From: Pleurocapsa sp. PCC 7319
GTDB lineage: Bacteria > Cyanobacteriota > Cyanobacteriia > Cyanobacteriales > Xenococcaceae
DNA length: 64,000 bases
NCBI RefSeq assembly: GCF_000332195.1
Contig: NZ_KB235922.1
Location: 1,884,211-1,948,210 of the forward strand
Reading direction: 5' to 3'
The notes below the pieces were generated by a model, which was not told the DNA's origin, did not search any database, and saw only the letters and a program-made list of their open reading frames with translations. Positions 26,661 to 35,830 of this stretch are shown here, in pieces. A program made the translations under genes and the position numbers. Position 1 is the stretch's first letter. The number at the start of each line of letters is the position of its first letter.

Positions 26661-29417
26661 TTGGAGAATATGGTGCAAGTACAACTAAGATCGAACTCTT
26701 ATTATCAACTTTCCGAACGGGAGGTTATCAAATGCTTTAGTAGCAATTTAGAAGTGGGCTTATCCCCAGAAGAAGTCGCTAGTCGCTACGAAAAGTATGG
26801 CTGGAATGAACTGCAATTCAAGCCAGGTAAACCAGCGTGGCTAAGATTTCTGCTGCAATTTCATCAACCTTTGCTTTATATTCTATTGCTAGCAGGAGCG
26901 ATCAAAGCAATCTTAGGTTCATGGACAAATGCAGCCGTGATCTGGGGCGTTACAGTAATTAATGCCGTAATAGGCTATGTGCAAGAAGCCCAAGCAGAAG
27001 GAGCGATCGCTTCTCTGGCAAAAACTGTAACCACAGAAGTCAACGTATTACGAGAACGACAAATTCTACGGATTCCCTCCCAGGATTTAGTACCAGGAGA
27101 TATAGTTTTGTTGGCATCGGGGGATAAAGTTCCCGCAGATTTGAGACTGCTAAAGGTGCGTAGTTTGCAGGTGGATGAATCGGCTTTAACAGGGGAATCT
27201 GTTCCAGTAAATAAATCAATAAAACCCTTACCATCAGATACACCCCTCGCAGAAAGGACAAACATGGCATATGCGGGGAGTTTTATCACTTTTGGACAGG
27301 GCAAAGGTATAGTTGTCGCCACGGCAAATGACACCGAAGTCGGTCAAATCTCTCAATCGATGGAACAGAGAGTCAGTCTGACTACTCCACTCACTCGAAA
27401 GTTTGCCAAATTTAGCCGTACTTTACTCTACGCAGTTTTAACCTTGGCAACCTTAACTTTTGCGATCGGGTTGGGACAGGGTGAATCTTGGCTTTATATG
27501 TTTGAAGCTACTGTTGCTCTAGCAGTTAGTGCGATTCCTGAAGGGCTACCCGCAGTAGTTACCATTACCTTAGCAATTGGAGTTAACCGCATGGCACGTC
27601 GTCATGCCATTATTCGTAAACTACCTGCTGTTGAAGCTTTGGGGAGTGCTACTGTTATTTGTTCGGATAAAACAGGAACATTGACAGAAAATCAGATGAC
27701 TGTACAAAGTATTTATGTGGGAGACGAATATTATGCAGTCAGTGGCAGTGGCTATAGTCCGAAAGGAGAGATCAGTCAGGCAATCGATGGTAAGCGAGGA
27801 AGTCCTTTTGAGGATGGATTACCTCCAGGTTTAGAACAATGTCTGGTAGCGGGGATACTCTGTAATGATTCTCAGTTAAAGCAAACAGGAGAAGATTGGT
27901 CCGTTATCGGAGATCCTACCGAAGGCGCATTGATCGCAGCAGCAGCAAAAGCTAGTCTTAGCCAATCTAGTCTAGCAATTTCACAACCGCGATTAGACGC
28001 GATTCCCTTTGAATCTCAATATCAATACATGGCAACTTTACATGATGGGATTGCCCCTGTAATTTACGTAAAGGGATCGGTCGAGTCATTGATGAGTCGT
28101 TGTTCTCAGGCGATCGCGACCGATGGTGAGATTATCGCTTTTGAACGCCCGCAGATCGAGCAAGCAGTAGCAATCATGGCACGAAAAGGATTGCGAGTTT
28201 TAGCCTTTGCCAAAAAGAAAACGGCTTCTCATCAGCATTCAATAGATCATGATGACATTGCCACAGACTTAATTTTTCTGGGATTACAGGGAATGATCGA
28301 TCCACCCAGGCCAGAAGCGATCGCAGCGGTTCATGCTTGTCAGACTGCGGGAATTCAGGTAAAAATGATCACTGGCGATCATATCACTACAGCACAAGCG
28401 ATCGCCCGCAAGATGGGCATCGAAAAGACCAAATGGGTTTTAGCTTTTGAAGGCAAACAGTTAGAGAAAATGAGCGATCGCGAACTCTCTCAAGCAGTTG
28501 AAGATGGTTCTGTATTTGCCAGGGTTGCTCCCGCTCAAAAACTCCGATTGGTAGAAGCACTCCAGTCTAAAGGAGAAATTGTCGCGATGACTGGAGATGG
28601 GGTCAATGATGCTCCTGCCCTCAAGCAAGCAGATATTGGGATTGCCATGGGAAAAGGAGGAACAGAAGTGGCACGAGAGTCTGCTGATATGCTGCTGACA
28701 GATGATAACTTTGCCTCGATTGAAGCTGCGGTCGAAGAAGGACGCACCGTCTACCAAAATCTACGAAAAGCGATCGCCTTTCTTTTACCCGTTAACGGTG
28801 GGGAATCAATGACTATTCTGATCAGTGCCTTGTTAGCAAGAGATTTACCTATTCTCTCCCTGCAAGTACTATGGCTTAACATGATTAACTCCATTACTAT
28901 GACTGTTCCCCTGGCATTTGAACCTAAATCTCAAGGAATGATGGAACAGCCTCCACTCAATCCTAATCAACCCTTGCTCACCCGCAAATTATTTTGGCGA
29001 ATCTTAGCCGTGTCACTGTTTAACTGGATTTTGATTTTTGGGATGTTTGAGTGGGCTAAATCGACTACAGGAGATATTATGGTTGCTCGCACAATGGCAA
29101 TCCAATCACTCGTAGCAGCCAGAATTATCTATCTTTTAAGTATCAGTCAATTGGGGACAAGTATAGCTAATTATCTACGAGGGAGAACGACGACGATCGC
29201 CCGAGGGGCGGTGGCAGAGCCAATCATCAAAGCACCGATCCTGATTGTCGGTATCATTGCTGCTGTTGCCCTACAAATTGTCTTCAGTCAGTGGGGTGTA
29301 ATGAATACTCTATTTGAAACAGCACCACTAAATTTCAATCAATGGCTAATTTGTTTACTGCCTATGTTACCGATGATACCGATGGCAGTCTTAGCACATT
29401 CGATTGATCCAGCTTAA
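26661..29417 (+). CDS. P-type cation-transporting ATPase (Ca2+/Na+ type, PacL/Pma1-like)
   Basis: A 918-residue type II P-type ATPase of the plasma membrane. Actuator motif DESALTGES, the M4 ion site VSAIPEGLPAVVTITLA, the phosphorylated Asp in CSDKTGTLTENQM, the nucleotide domain, and the hinge MTGDGVNDAPALKQAD are all present. The PEGLP motif suggests Ca2+ (or a broad cation). The annotated TTG start at 26661 precedes an ATG at 26670 and GTG at 26673; ATG 26670 is more likely, although the GGAG is close to it. Its 3' end is the source of the two relics at 30.9 and 32.2 kb. Confidence 0.93.
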   Translation: MENMVQVQLRSNSYYQLSEREVIKCFSSNLEVGLSPEEVASRYEKYGWNELQFKPGKPAWLRFLLQFHQPLLYILLLAGAIKAILGSWTNAAVIWGVTVINAVIGYVQEAQAEGAIASLAKTVTTEVNVLRERQILRIPSQDLVPGDIVLLASGDKVPADLRLLKVRSLQVDESALTGESVPVNKSIKPLPSDTPLAERTNMAYAGSFITFGQGKGIVVATANDTEVGQISQSMEQRVSLTTPLTRKFAKFSRTLLYAVLTLATLTFAIGLGQGESWLYMFEATVALAVSAIPEGLPAVVTITLAIGVNRMARRHAIIRKLPAVEALGSATVICSDKTGTLTENQMTVQSIYVGDEYYAVSGSGYSPKGEISQAIDGKRGSPFEDGLPPGLEQCLVAGILCNDSQLKQTGEDWSVIGDPTEGALIAAAAKASLSQSSLAISQPRLDAIPFESQYQYMATLHDGIAPVIYVKGSVESLMSRCSQAIATDGEIIAFERPQIEQAVAIMARKGLRVLAFAKKKTASHQHSIDHDDIATDLIFLGLQGMIDPPRPEAIAAVHACQTAGIQVKMITGDHITTAQAIARKMGIEKTKWVLAFEGKQLEKMSDRELSQAVEDGSVFARVAPAQKLRLVEALQSKGEIVAMTGDGVNDAPALKQADIGIAMGKGGTEVARESADMLLTDDNFASIEAAVEEGRTVYQNLRKAIAFLLPVNGGESMTILISALLARDLPILSLQVLWLNMINSITMTVPLAFEPKSQGMMEQPPLNPNQPLLTRKLFWRILAVSLFNWILIFGMFEWAKSTTGDIMVARTMAIQSLVAARIIYLLSISQLGTSIANYLRGRTTTIARGAVAEPIIKAPILIVGIIAAVALQIVFSQWGVMNTLFETAPLNFNQWLICLLPMLPMIPMAVLAHSIDPA

Positions 29418-29606
29418 GGGCGCGGTCAGCAAAAACAAGCAATCTTTGATACCGTTGTCTTACCATAGATTGCTTTCTATGTAAAGGATAGTTTTGCAAT
29501 CTGCAATTAAAGTTTACTATAATCAAAATAAATTCATAAAAAACCAGCGTTTCAAATCATCAACGTTTTTCATTTAATTGCACGATAACTTCTTGGAAGG
29601 TCATCT

Positions 29607-30566
29607 ATGTCATTTACTCTCAGCACTCCACGGAACATATTTCCCCATACCTTATCTGCTAATGCAGTACCAGCATTAATAGCTCGATTTAATCAACTCA
29701 GTGCAGAAGACCGATTAGCCTGGATTTGGTTTGCTTACCTGGAAATAGCTAAAACTATTACCGTTGCTGCTTCAGGAGCTGTAAATATGGAATTTGCCGA
29801 GCCTACTCTCAATGAAATCAAAAAAATGAGTTTCCAAGAGCAATCTCAGGTAATGTGCGATTTAGCAAATCATGCAGATACCACAATTTGCCGTACTTAT
29901 GCTACTTGGACTCCTAATATCAAGCTTGGTTTCTGGTATCAACTAGGAGAATGGATGGAACAGGGAATCGTAGCTCCTATTCCTGAAGGATATAAACTTT
30001 CCGCCAATGCCAATGCGGTATTGCAAACACTAATCGGGCTAGATTCGGGTCAACAAATTACGGTACTACATAAAACTATTGTAAATATGGGATTCGATAC
30101 TAGTAAAATGGGTGAATTTACCAGAGTTAGCGAGCCTGTTGCTCCTCCCACAGAAATGTCTAAGCGAACTAAAGTCGCTATTGCTGGTGTGACCAATTCC
30201 ACTGTATTGAGCTATATGAACTTGTTGAATGCTAATGATTTTGACGAGTTAATCAAATTATTTACTGCCGATGGTGCATTGCAACCTCCTTTTAAAAGAC
30301 CAATTGTCGGTAAGGATGCGGTACTAAAATTTTTCAAAGAAGAGTGTCCCAATCTCAAACTAGCTCCAGAGCGCGGTGTTTCTGAACCTGCTGGGGATGG
30401 TTATACTCAAATCAAAGTCACAGGAAAAGTCCAAACTCCTTGGTTTGGTGCTGGTGTAGGTATGAATATGTCCTGGCGATTTTTGCTTAATTCGGAAAAC
30501 AAAATTTTCTTTGTGGCGATCGATCTGTTGGCATCTCCCAAAGAATTACTCAATCTAGCTCGTTAG
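29607..30566 (+). CDS. ocp: Orange carotenoid protein (OCP)
   Basis: A 319-residue blue-green light photoreceptor that quenches phycobilisome energy. The N-terminal all-helical carotenoid domain contains WFAYLE (Tyr44), Trp101, Asn104 and Trp110 in TWTPNIKLGFWYQLGEW. The linker leads to the NTF2-like C-terminal domain with VLSYMNLLNANDFDEL (the H-bonding Tyr), FKEECPNLKL, and QTPWFG and MNMSWRFLL (Trp). Numbering is gap-free to residue 160, so residue 155, an Arg needed for phycobilisome binding in Synechocystis OCP, is His here (CAT at 30069-30071). No frp gene follows. Confidence 0.95.
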   Translation: MSFTLSTPRNIFPHTLSANAVPALIARFNQLSAEDRLAWIWFAYLEIAKTITVAASGAVNMEFAEPTLNEIKKMSFQEQSQVMCDLANHADTTICRTYATWTPNIKLGFWYQLGEWMEQGIVAPIPEGYKLSANANAVLQTLIGLDSGQQITVLHKTIVNMGFDTSKMGEFTRVSEPVAPPTEMSKRTKVAIAGVTNSTVLSYMNLLNANDFDELIKLFTADGALQPPFKRPIVGKDAVLKFFKEECPNLKLAPERGVSEPAGDGYTQIKVTGKVQTPWFGAGVGMNMSWRFLLNSENKIFFVAIDLLASPKELLNLAR

Positions 30567-30615
30567 AACTGTCTGTTTTTACGAAGTCAACTCATCATCG
30601 GGACGCTGAGTCTCG

Positions 30616-30903
30616 ATGAAATTTAAACAAAGAGGATTGGAAGCGTTGCGATCGCTTGTCCAAGAAGCAACAACAGCAGGAGTCAATACTGAATTTACTC
30701 AAGATTTTGGTAATCCTGGACGTACTATTTGCGATTTTGCTCAAACATGGTCAGTAGAAACGATCTTAGTGGGTAGTAGAGGTCTCACGGGTGCCAAAGA
30801 AATGTTTCTGGGCAGCGTGAGTAATTATGTGACCCATCATGCTCCTTGTTCAGTTTTGATTGTACGTGAAACTCTCAAAAAACACGAGCCGAAACCTTTA
30901 TAA
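30616..30903 (+). pseudogene. UspA-family universal stress protein, C-terminal fragment
   Basis: A 95-residue frame that starts inside the Usp fold. It holds DFGNPGRTICDFAQTWSVE, the nucleotide-binding loop ILVGSRGLTGAKEMFLGSVS and HHAPCSVLIVRE, with the G-x(2)-G-x(9)-G-S signature. The N-terminal strand and first helices that start a 140-residue Usp are missing, so it is a remnant or a partial protein from an ATG at 30616. A second relic of the same segment lies near 31125-31170. Confidence 0.7.
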
Positions 30904-31474
30904 AATCAAGCTTTTTGATTTCGAGTGTTTCTTTCATTCATAGAGAATAGTGATCGCCGCAGTTCATGCCTGTCAATGGTGGAGAATCAATACCGCTAAC
31001 TTTAAATCAATGGCTCATCTGTTTACTGCCAATGCTACCCATGATACCGATGGCAGTCTCGGCAAACTTTATTGATCCTCCTTGAGGGTGACAACAGCAA
31101 AAACAAGCAAATTTTGGGCGTTGCTGGATTCCTGGGCGTACTATTTGCCGCTTTGCTCAAACATGGTCAGTAGATATAGCACTACGAACTTTTATTAGGA
31201 CACTCATTACTCGTTACTCGTTACTCATTACTTACGAGCAATCAAATAAACTTGTCCTAACGTAACTTTGTACGGCTATACGATCTTAGGTCAGGCAGCA
31301 CCCAGCGAAGCCAGAAACTCATCCCTCACGTCAGCAGGGATGAGTAGTTCATTTTAATTCCATTAGCTGCGTAAAAGCTGACCAAATTCCAAGAATTTGA
31401 GACGTATTATTCTATCCGATTGATAATCTAGGGTTATGACTTAAGCTTGAGTCATATCTAAATGTGACCAATAG
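30904..31474. other. Relic-rich intergenic region
   Basis: About 570 bases with no intact gene. Bases about 30950-31110 repeat pieces of the P-type ATPase 3' end (AVHACQ, VNGGES, LICLLPMLPMIPM, FIDPP and trailing non-coding bases). Bases about 31125-31170 repeat the Usp segment (PGRTICRFAQTWSV). A TTACTCG tandem repeat covers 31202-31236, and a TnpB-like tail with hairpin covers 31259-31357. Confidence 0.65.
31259..31357 (+). pseudogene. Possible TnpB (IS200/IS605) 3' tail with hairpin
   Basis: A plus-strand frame reads QAAPSEARNSSLTSAGMSSS and then Phe and stop (31355-31357). This resembles the low-complexity C-terminal tail of some cyanobacterial TnpB proteins. The tail contains a perfect 10-bp stem, ACTCATCCCT (31317-31326) and AGGGATGAGT (31336-31345), as at IS200/IS605 right ends. 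The rest of the gene is absent. Confidence 0.4.
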
Positions 31475-31765
31475 TCAATCTATCCCGAAGGGGAATGAAC
31501 TGGTAGGCTCAGTGCTTAAGCCCTCTCTATAGCTGGATTCAGGAGTTGGTGAAAGGTTTACTAAATGCTTGCTATTGCTTGAGAAGCTATGGGACGCGCT
31601 ATAAAGGGCAGACCACACAATGGCCACTAGAATACCCACCCCAATGCCCCAACTGAACGCCCAAATATGTGAAGGCTCTAGAGTAAACCGCAGGTAGCGA
31701 TCGCTATCGTAAACATGGACAGCCCACCCTTCGCCTGTGGATGGTTTCGCCTTTGTCTTATTCAT
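31475..31765 (-). CDS. Small membrane protein of unknown function
   Basis: A 96-residue protein with an AAGGA ribosome site about 8 bases before the ATG. The first 30 residues (GEGWAVHVYDSDRYLRFTLE) are soluble, followed by a single membrane helix at about 34-55 (WAFSWGIGVGILVAIVWSAL), then a Ser-rich tail. It reminds me of small cyanobacterial proteins starting with the same GEGWAVHVYDSD pattern, whose role is unknown. It stands alone between relic DNA and the 99-bp repeat. Confidence 0.6.
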   Translation of the reverse strand: MNKTKAKPSTGEGWAVHVYDSDRYLRFTLEPSHIWAFSWGIGVGILVAIVWSALYSASHSFSSNSKHLVNLSPTPESSYREGLSTEPTSSFPFGID

Positions 31766-31917
31766 GATGGTGTCCTTGTATTTTTAAAATATATAGATTC
31801 AAAAAGAGATACATTGTTGAAAAAACAATTGAAAAAGTATTAGTTATAAAAAACTCTTCATTATGACCATAGACCAAAGTAAATTAAAAAAGAAAAAACA
31901 TTGATTTATGCCTATAT

Positions 31918-32016
31918 AAAGATGGTAACTCTAAAATTTAAAAAAAGTACAATTTTTATCAAAGAAATTACTTATTTAACTGTCAATAATTTCTTATTCG
32001 TAGGACTTAGGTGGTA
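31918..32016. repeat. 99-bp direct repeat, left copy
   Basis: Matches 35021-35119 without gaps at 89 of 99 positions by eye. Starts AAAGATGGTAACTCTAAA and ends TAGGACTTAGGTGGTA. Between the two copies lie the chimeric ORF, HIT, Nudix and the high-GC sbtB-sbtA genes. Confidence 0.9.
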
Positions 32017-32071
32017 AGGATTCAGGTGGGGGTTGAAGAAACAAAGAAGTATCGGTAATGTGGAAGTAGAA

Positions 32072-32323
32072 ATGAGCAAGCAAACTTCACCAGAAAACCG
32101 AGAAAAATTAAGCCAGTTGTCAACAGAAGAACTGGTAGAGATGATATTAACTCAACAAAAAGCGATCGCTGCAGTTCATGCCTGTCAAACTGCGGGGATT
32201 CAGATGAATGTCTTATTTGAAACAGTAGCATTAAATTTAAATCAAGGGCTCATCTGTTTGCTGCCAATGCTATCCATGATACCAATGGTAGTCGTGGCAA
32301 ACTTTATCGATCCTCAAAAATAA
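32072..32323 (+). pseudogene. Chimeric ORF: transposase-like N-terminus joined to P-type ATPase pieces
   Basis: I start at ATG 32072 (a TTG start at 32033 is also open). MSKQTSPENREKLSQLSTEE and LVEMILTQQK resemble the N-terminus of IS66-type transposases. Next comes AIAAVHACQTAGIQ, from the P-domain of the ATPase at 26.7-29.4 kb. Then MNVLFETVALNLNQGLICLL, MLSMIPM and NFIDP follow, equal to the last 45 residues of that ATPase. It lacks the roughly 325 residues that separate them. It is either a relic or a new small two-helix protein. Confidence 0.7.
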
Positions 32324-32718
32324 TGGATTCAGTTTTTACCAAAATTATTAATGGCAAATCGCCAGCCTTTCGACTTTGGGAAAACGATTTATTTATTGCT
32401 ATTCTTGATATTCATCCCATTAATCCAGGACATACACTACTAATTCCTAAACAGCAAATAGATGATATTTTTGATTTGCCAGATGAGCTATATAATTCTA
32501 TGTGGCAAACTGTGAAATGGCTTGCCCCCCATATTCAGCAAGCTATGGAATCTAAGCGTATAGGTATTGCCGTTGAAGGATTTAGTGTTCCCCATGTTCA
32601 TATTCATCTTGTTCCAGTTAATTCGAATAACGAACTAAATCCAGAACGCTCAGTTTCAGCAAGTCCCGAACAGTTAAGTATTGTCCAGAATAAAATTTGT
32701 CAGGTAATTAATACATGA
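32323..32718 (+). CDS. HIT-family nucleotide hydrolase/transferase
   Basis: A 131-residue HIT protein. The histidine triad is HVHIHLVP (residues 91-98), whose middle His is the nucleophile for nucleoside-phosphoramidate or dinucleotide hydrolysis. Other family blocks are FTKIINGKSPAFRLWENDLF and INPGHTLLIPKQQ. Start ATG 32323 immediately follows the stop of the chimeric ORF. It overlaps the next gene by 4 bases (ATGA-type), so HIT and Nudix proteins are probably made together and may both clear nucleotide derivatives. Confidence 0.92.
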   Translation: MDSVFTKIINGKSPAFRLWENDLFIAILDIHPINPGHTLLIPKQQIDDIFDLPDELYNSMWQTVKWLAPHIQQAMESKRIGIAVEGFSVPHVHIHLVPVNSNNELNPERSVSASPEQLSIVQNKICQVINT

Positions 32719-33161
32719 GTTATATTCGCGAACTTCGGGCATTAGTCGGACATCGACCCCTAATTGTTCCTGGTGCTGCCGTGTTAATTTTTGACCAACA
32801 AAATCGTCTATTGCTTCAACATCGAAAAGATAATCAATCTTGGGGGTTAATAGGTGGCAGTATGGAGATTGGAGAATCTTTAGAGGAAACTGCTAAACGT
32901 GAAGCATTTGAAGAAACTGGCTTAGAGTTAGATGAGCTAAATTGGTTTGGTTTGTTTTCAGGACAAAAACTAATTTATCAATATCCTCATGGAGATATTA
33001 TTGTCAATGTAGTCGCTGCTTATATATCACGGCAATTTAGAGGTAGCCCTATAGTAAATAAAGAAGAAGGGTATGAAGTGTGCTTCTTTAATTTAAAGGA
33101 CTTACCTTCAGATATTAGTCCACCAGACAAACCAGTTATCAACGAGTATTTGCGTACCTAA
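32715..33161 (+). CDS. Nudix hydrolase
   Basis: A 148-residue enzyme with a full Nudix box, GGSMEIGESLEETAKREAFE followed by ETGLEL, which fits G-x5-E-x7-REUxEExGU. The N-terminal LVGHRPLIVPGAAVLIFDQQ is typical of the NUDT9/ADP-ribose or MutT-like subgroup found widely in bacteria. Exact substrate unknown. It is translationally coupled to the HIT gene and is the last gene before the high-GC sbt segment. Confidence 0.92.
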   Translation: MSYIRELRALVGHRPLIVPGAAVLIFDQQNRLLLQHRKDNQSWGLIGGSMEIGESLEETAKREAFEETGLELDELNWFGLFSGQKLIYQYPHGDIIVNVVAAYISRQFRGSPIVNKEEGYEVCFFNLKDLPSDISPPDKPVINEYLRT

Positions 33162-33189
33162 ATAGCTAATGAGTTGAAAATCTAAACAC

Positions 33190-33226
33190 GGCCACCAAAA
33201 AGGCCGGAGCATGACCCCGACTTTTT
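33190..33226 (-). terminator. Probable terminator of sbtB
   Basis: On the minus strand GTCGGGG and CTCCGGC-type arms (with G-T pairs) surround CATG and are followed by TTTTT. It begins about 25 bases after the sbtB stop and is convergent with the Nudix gene. Confidence 0.45.
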
Positions 33227-33250
33227 TGGTTTGATCGGCTGGGTTTTGAG

Positions 33251-33601
<351 letters not shown>

Positions 33602-33711
33602 CTATTATAGAAACTTAGGAAAACGGCAGCACCGCGCGCGATCGCTCCGATCTAGCCGCCACGTTGGTCGCTGGGCTAGGGGAACACCGGTAGGTTGCGA
33701 CCCGTCTGGGG

Positions 33712-34830
33712 TTAGCTGCCCATCAGCGCCTGGGCGAGCCCGATGAAGAGCGGTATTCCGACGGCAAGTGCAATCGGCGTGCCGACGGCTGTGGACGAGC
33801 CGATGTAGGCGGAAGGATTGGCCGAAGGGATACCGGCTCGTAAAGTGGGCGGCCCTGAGATGTCTGAACTGGAGGAGGCGATGACGGCCAGGATCACGAC
33901 GCCGCCAAGGCTGAATCCCGTGGTGAAGTGGGCAATCATGCCGAAACCGAAGGCTATGAACCCATGCAGCAGTGGTGCCACCGCGGCATATAGGGCGTAC
34001 CACTGGCCCACCTTGCGCAGCTCGCCGATCCTTGCCGTGGCCTCCATACCCATTACCAGCATCAGTATCGAAAGCAGGCCGCGGAAGAGGGGATCGAAGA
34101 AGCTTTCATAGACACTTTCCGGTCGGGTTAGTATGCCTAGAGCGAGGCCCAGCAGCAGTGCCGATAGGGCAGAGCCCTGGAGGCTTTCCTGGATGATGGG
34201 CCATATCTTGACCCGATTGCTTGCGCTATCGCGCTTGGGATACCCGCTTGCGGTAATGCCCTGCTTGCTGGGATACCCGCCTGCGGTAACGCGCTGCTTG
34301 CTGAGATACTCCTGCTTGCTGAGAGACTCGTCTGCGGTAACGCGCTGCTTGCTGAGATAAACGCTGGCCACAACGATCGCAGTCACAAGCGCTGGGATAT
34401 CCATGAAGGGATAAAGTGCGGCGGCCCAGGGTTCGTATTGGATGCCTTCCGTTTCCAGTATCGTCAGGCCGGCAGCGAGGGTAGAACCACTCACGGCCCC
34501 GAATAAGCCGGCGGTCGCAATGGCATCCACGGTTTTGACTTTCGGCAGCTTGGCCAATGTGTAGCGCCCGATGAACACGATAAGGATTCCCACTACCATG
34601 GCGAACAATGCGGGCAACAGCATTTCCACTAGATTGGCATTGCGGATCGCAATGCCGCCGCTCAGGCCGACTTTTATGAGCAGCATGAAGACGATGAACT
34701 TATAGATCGGATCTGGAATTTGCAGTCGGCTATTGACGGCAGCAACGACCATGCCACCAATCAGAAAGCCGAGTGTCGGAGACTGCAACTTATCCAGGAA
34801 GAGCGTCAAGAAATCGGACAAAAAATCCAC
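33712..34830 (-). CDS. sbtA: Sodium-dependent bicarbonate transporter SbtA
   Basis: A 372-residue high-affinity Na+/HCO3- symporter of the plasma membrane, part of the CO2-concentrating mechanism. About ten membrane helices are seen, with a hydrophilic loop at residues about 158-206 built of SKQ/YLSKQRVTA-type repeats, and conserved VIASSSSDISGPPTLRAGIP and NPSAYIGSSTAVGTP near the C-terminus. The start is GTG at 34830 with AAGGAG 9 bases upstream. GC is visibly much higher than in the flanks, and codons such as CTG, GCC and GGC dominate, which points to horizontal acquisition. Confidence 0.95.
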   Translation of the reverse strand: MDFLSDFLTLFLDKLQSPTLGFLIGGMVVAAVNSRLQIPDPIYKFIVFMLLIKVGLSGGIAIRNANLVEMLLPALFAMVVGILIVFIGRYTLAKLPKVKTVDAIATAGLFGAVSGSTLAAGLTILETEGIQYEPWAAALYPFMDIPALVTAIVVASVYLSKQRVTADESLSKQEYLSKQRVTAGGYPSKQGITASGYPKRDSASNRVKIWPIIQESLQGSALSALLLGLALGILTRPESVYESFFDPLFRGLLSILMLVMGMEATARIGELRKVGQWYALYAAVAPLLHGFIAFGFGMIAHFTTGFSLGGVVILAVIASSSSDISGPPTLRAGIPSANPSAYIGSSTAVGTPIALAVGIPLFIGLAQALMGS

Positions 34831-35830
34831 GTTGTAATTTCTCCTTAATCAGAACTTAGGGGTCAGGACGGCAGGCAAGCGTGGTCTCGAATCCTGGGTG
34901 GCTGACTCCACGCATCCGGATGAGCAGCCAGTCAACCCGCCACTCCATTGCCGTGGCTGTTTAACTGCGCTAAGACATACATCGGTACTTTTTGCCCATT
35001 GGTAATCAGTCCTTCACTAAAAAGATAGTAACTCTAAAGTGTTAAAAAAGTACAATTTTTATCAAAGGAATTACTTATTTGATTGTCAATAATTTCTTAT
35101 TTATAGGACTTAGATGGTACAAAGAGCTGATTTATATAATTATCTTTCTATCTAATTATCTTTCTATATTTAGATATGTAAATATTTGGCCTTCATTCAA
35201 GCTAATTTTAAAAATACCAACCATAAGCATTTATACTTAAACAATATTTTATATTAAATCGATAAAAGTGAAAATAAAATCAATTTTAATATTGTTAGAC
35301 TGAATTTGAGCTACTTTTTCTTTTTGATTAACTTTATTAGATAAAGTTAAATTTCTTAAATATTGATATTCATCTATATTATGACAATATTTTTATCAAT
35401 TTTTATAAACTACAAAAGTTTTTCGTCATCACTAACTATAAGTCGAGCTAATCAATATTGTAAAGAATAAATATTTTACAAATTATCAGATTGCACGTAA
35501 TTATAAAGTAAAGAGATTAAAAAACAATTTTTTGATTTGATAGAGCATCTTAATCAATTTAGATAACAGTAGATACTTGGTAAAAAAATTGTCGCTCTTA
35601 ATATACTTGTGTTTTATTTAGCTAGACAACATTTAGTATAGCTGACACACGAAGCAATCTAAGTTGAAATGCTTATTCCTTAGTGTAATCAAAACTAAAA
35701 AATAGCGATTTCTCTTCTTGTTGGCAGCCTTATTTATAGATAAAAACCTATGGTAAATTAATTATCATATTTATTTGTCTATGCTAATATAACATTAACT
35801 GGCAACTACATCTGAGCAATATTTAGTGCA
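34831..35830. other. Intergenic region: end of high-GC segment, 99-bp repeat, AT-rich DNA
   Basis: High-GC sequence continues to about 34985 and contains no gene I recognise, but should hold the sbtA promoter. The right 99-bp repeat is at 35021-35119. A short 16-bp tandem unit (TAATTATCTTTCTAT) occurs twice near 35138-35168. The remaining 650 bases are very AT-rich with no gene seen. Confidence 0.55.
35021..35119. repeat. 99-bp direct repeat, right copy
   Basis: Direct partner of 31918-32016. Begins AAAGATAGTAACTC and ends TTAGATGGTA. It lies 35 bases to the right of the last high-GC bases. Confidence 0.9.

Noticed and set aside
26975-28757. Minus-strand frames inside the P-type ATPase gene
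   Set aside because: Shadows of a well-supported 918-residue protein; no ribosome sites or motifs.
33605-34373. Several Arg-, Ala- and Ser-rich frames overlapping sbtA on both strands
   Set aside because: High GC lowers stop frequency; these frames overlap the clear sbtA gene and show no family pattern.
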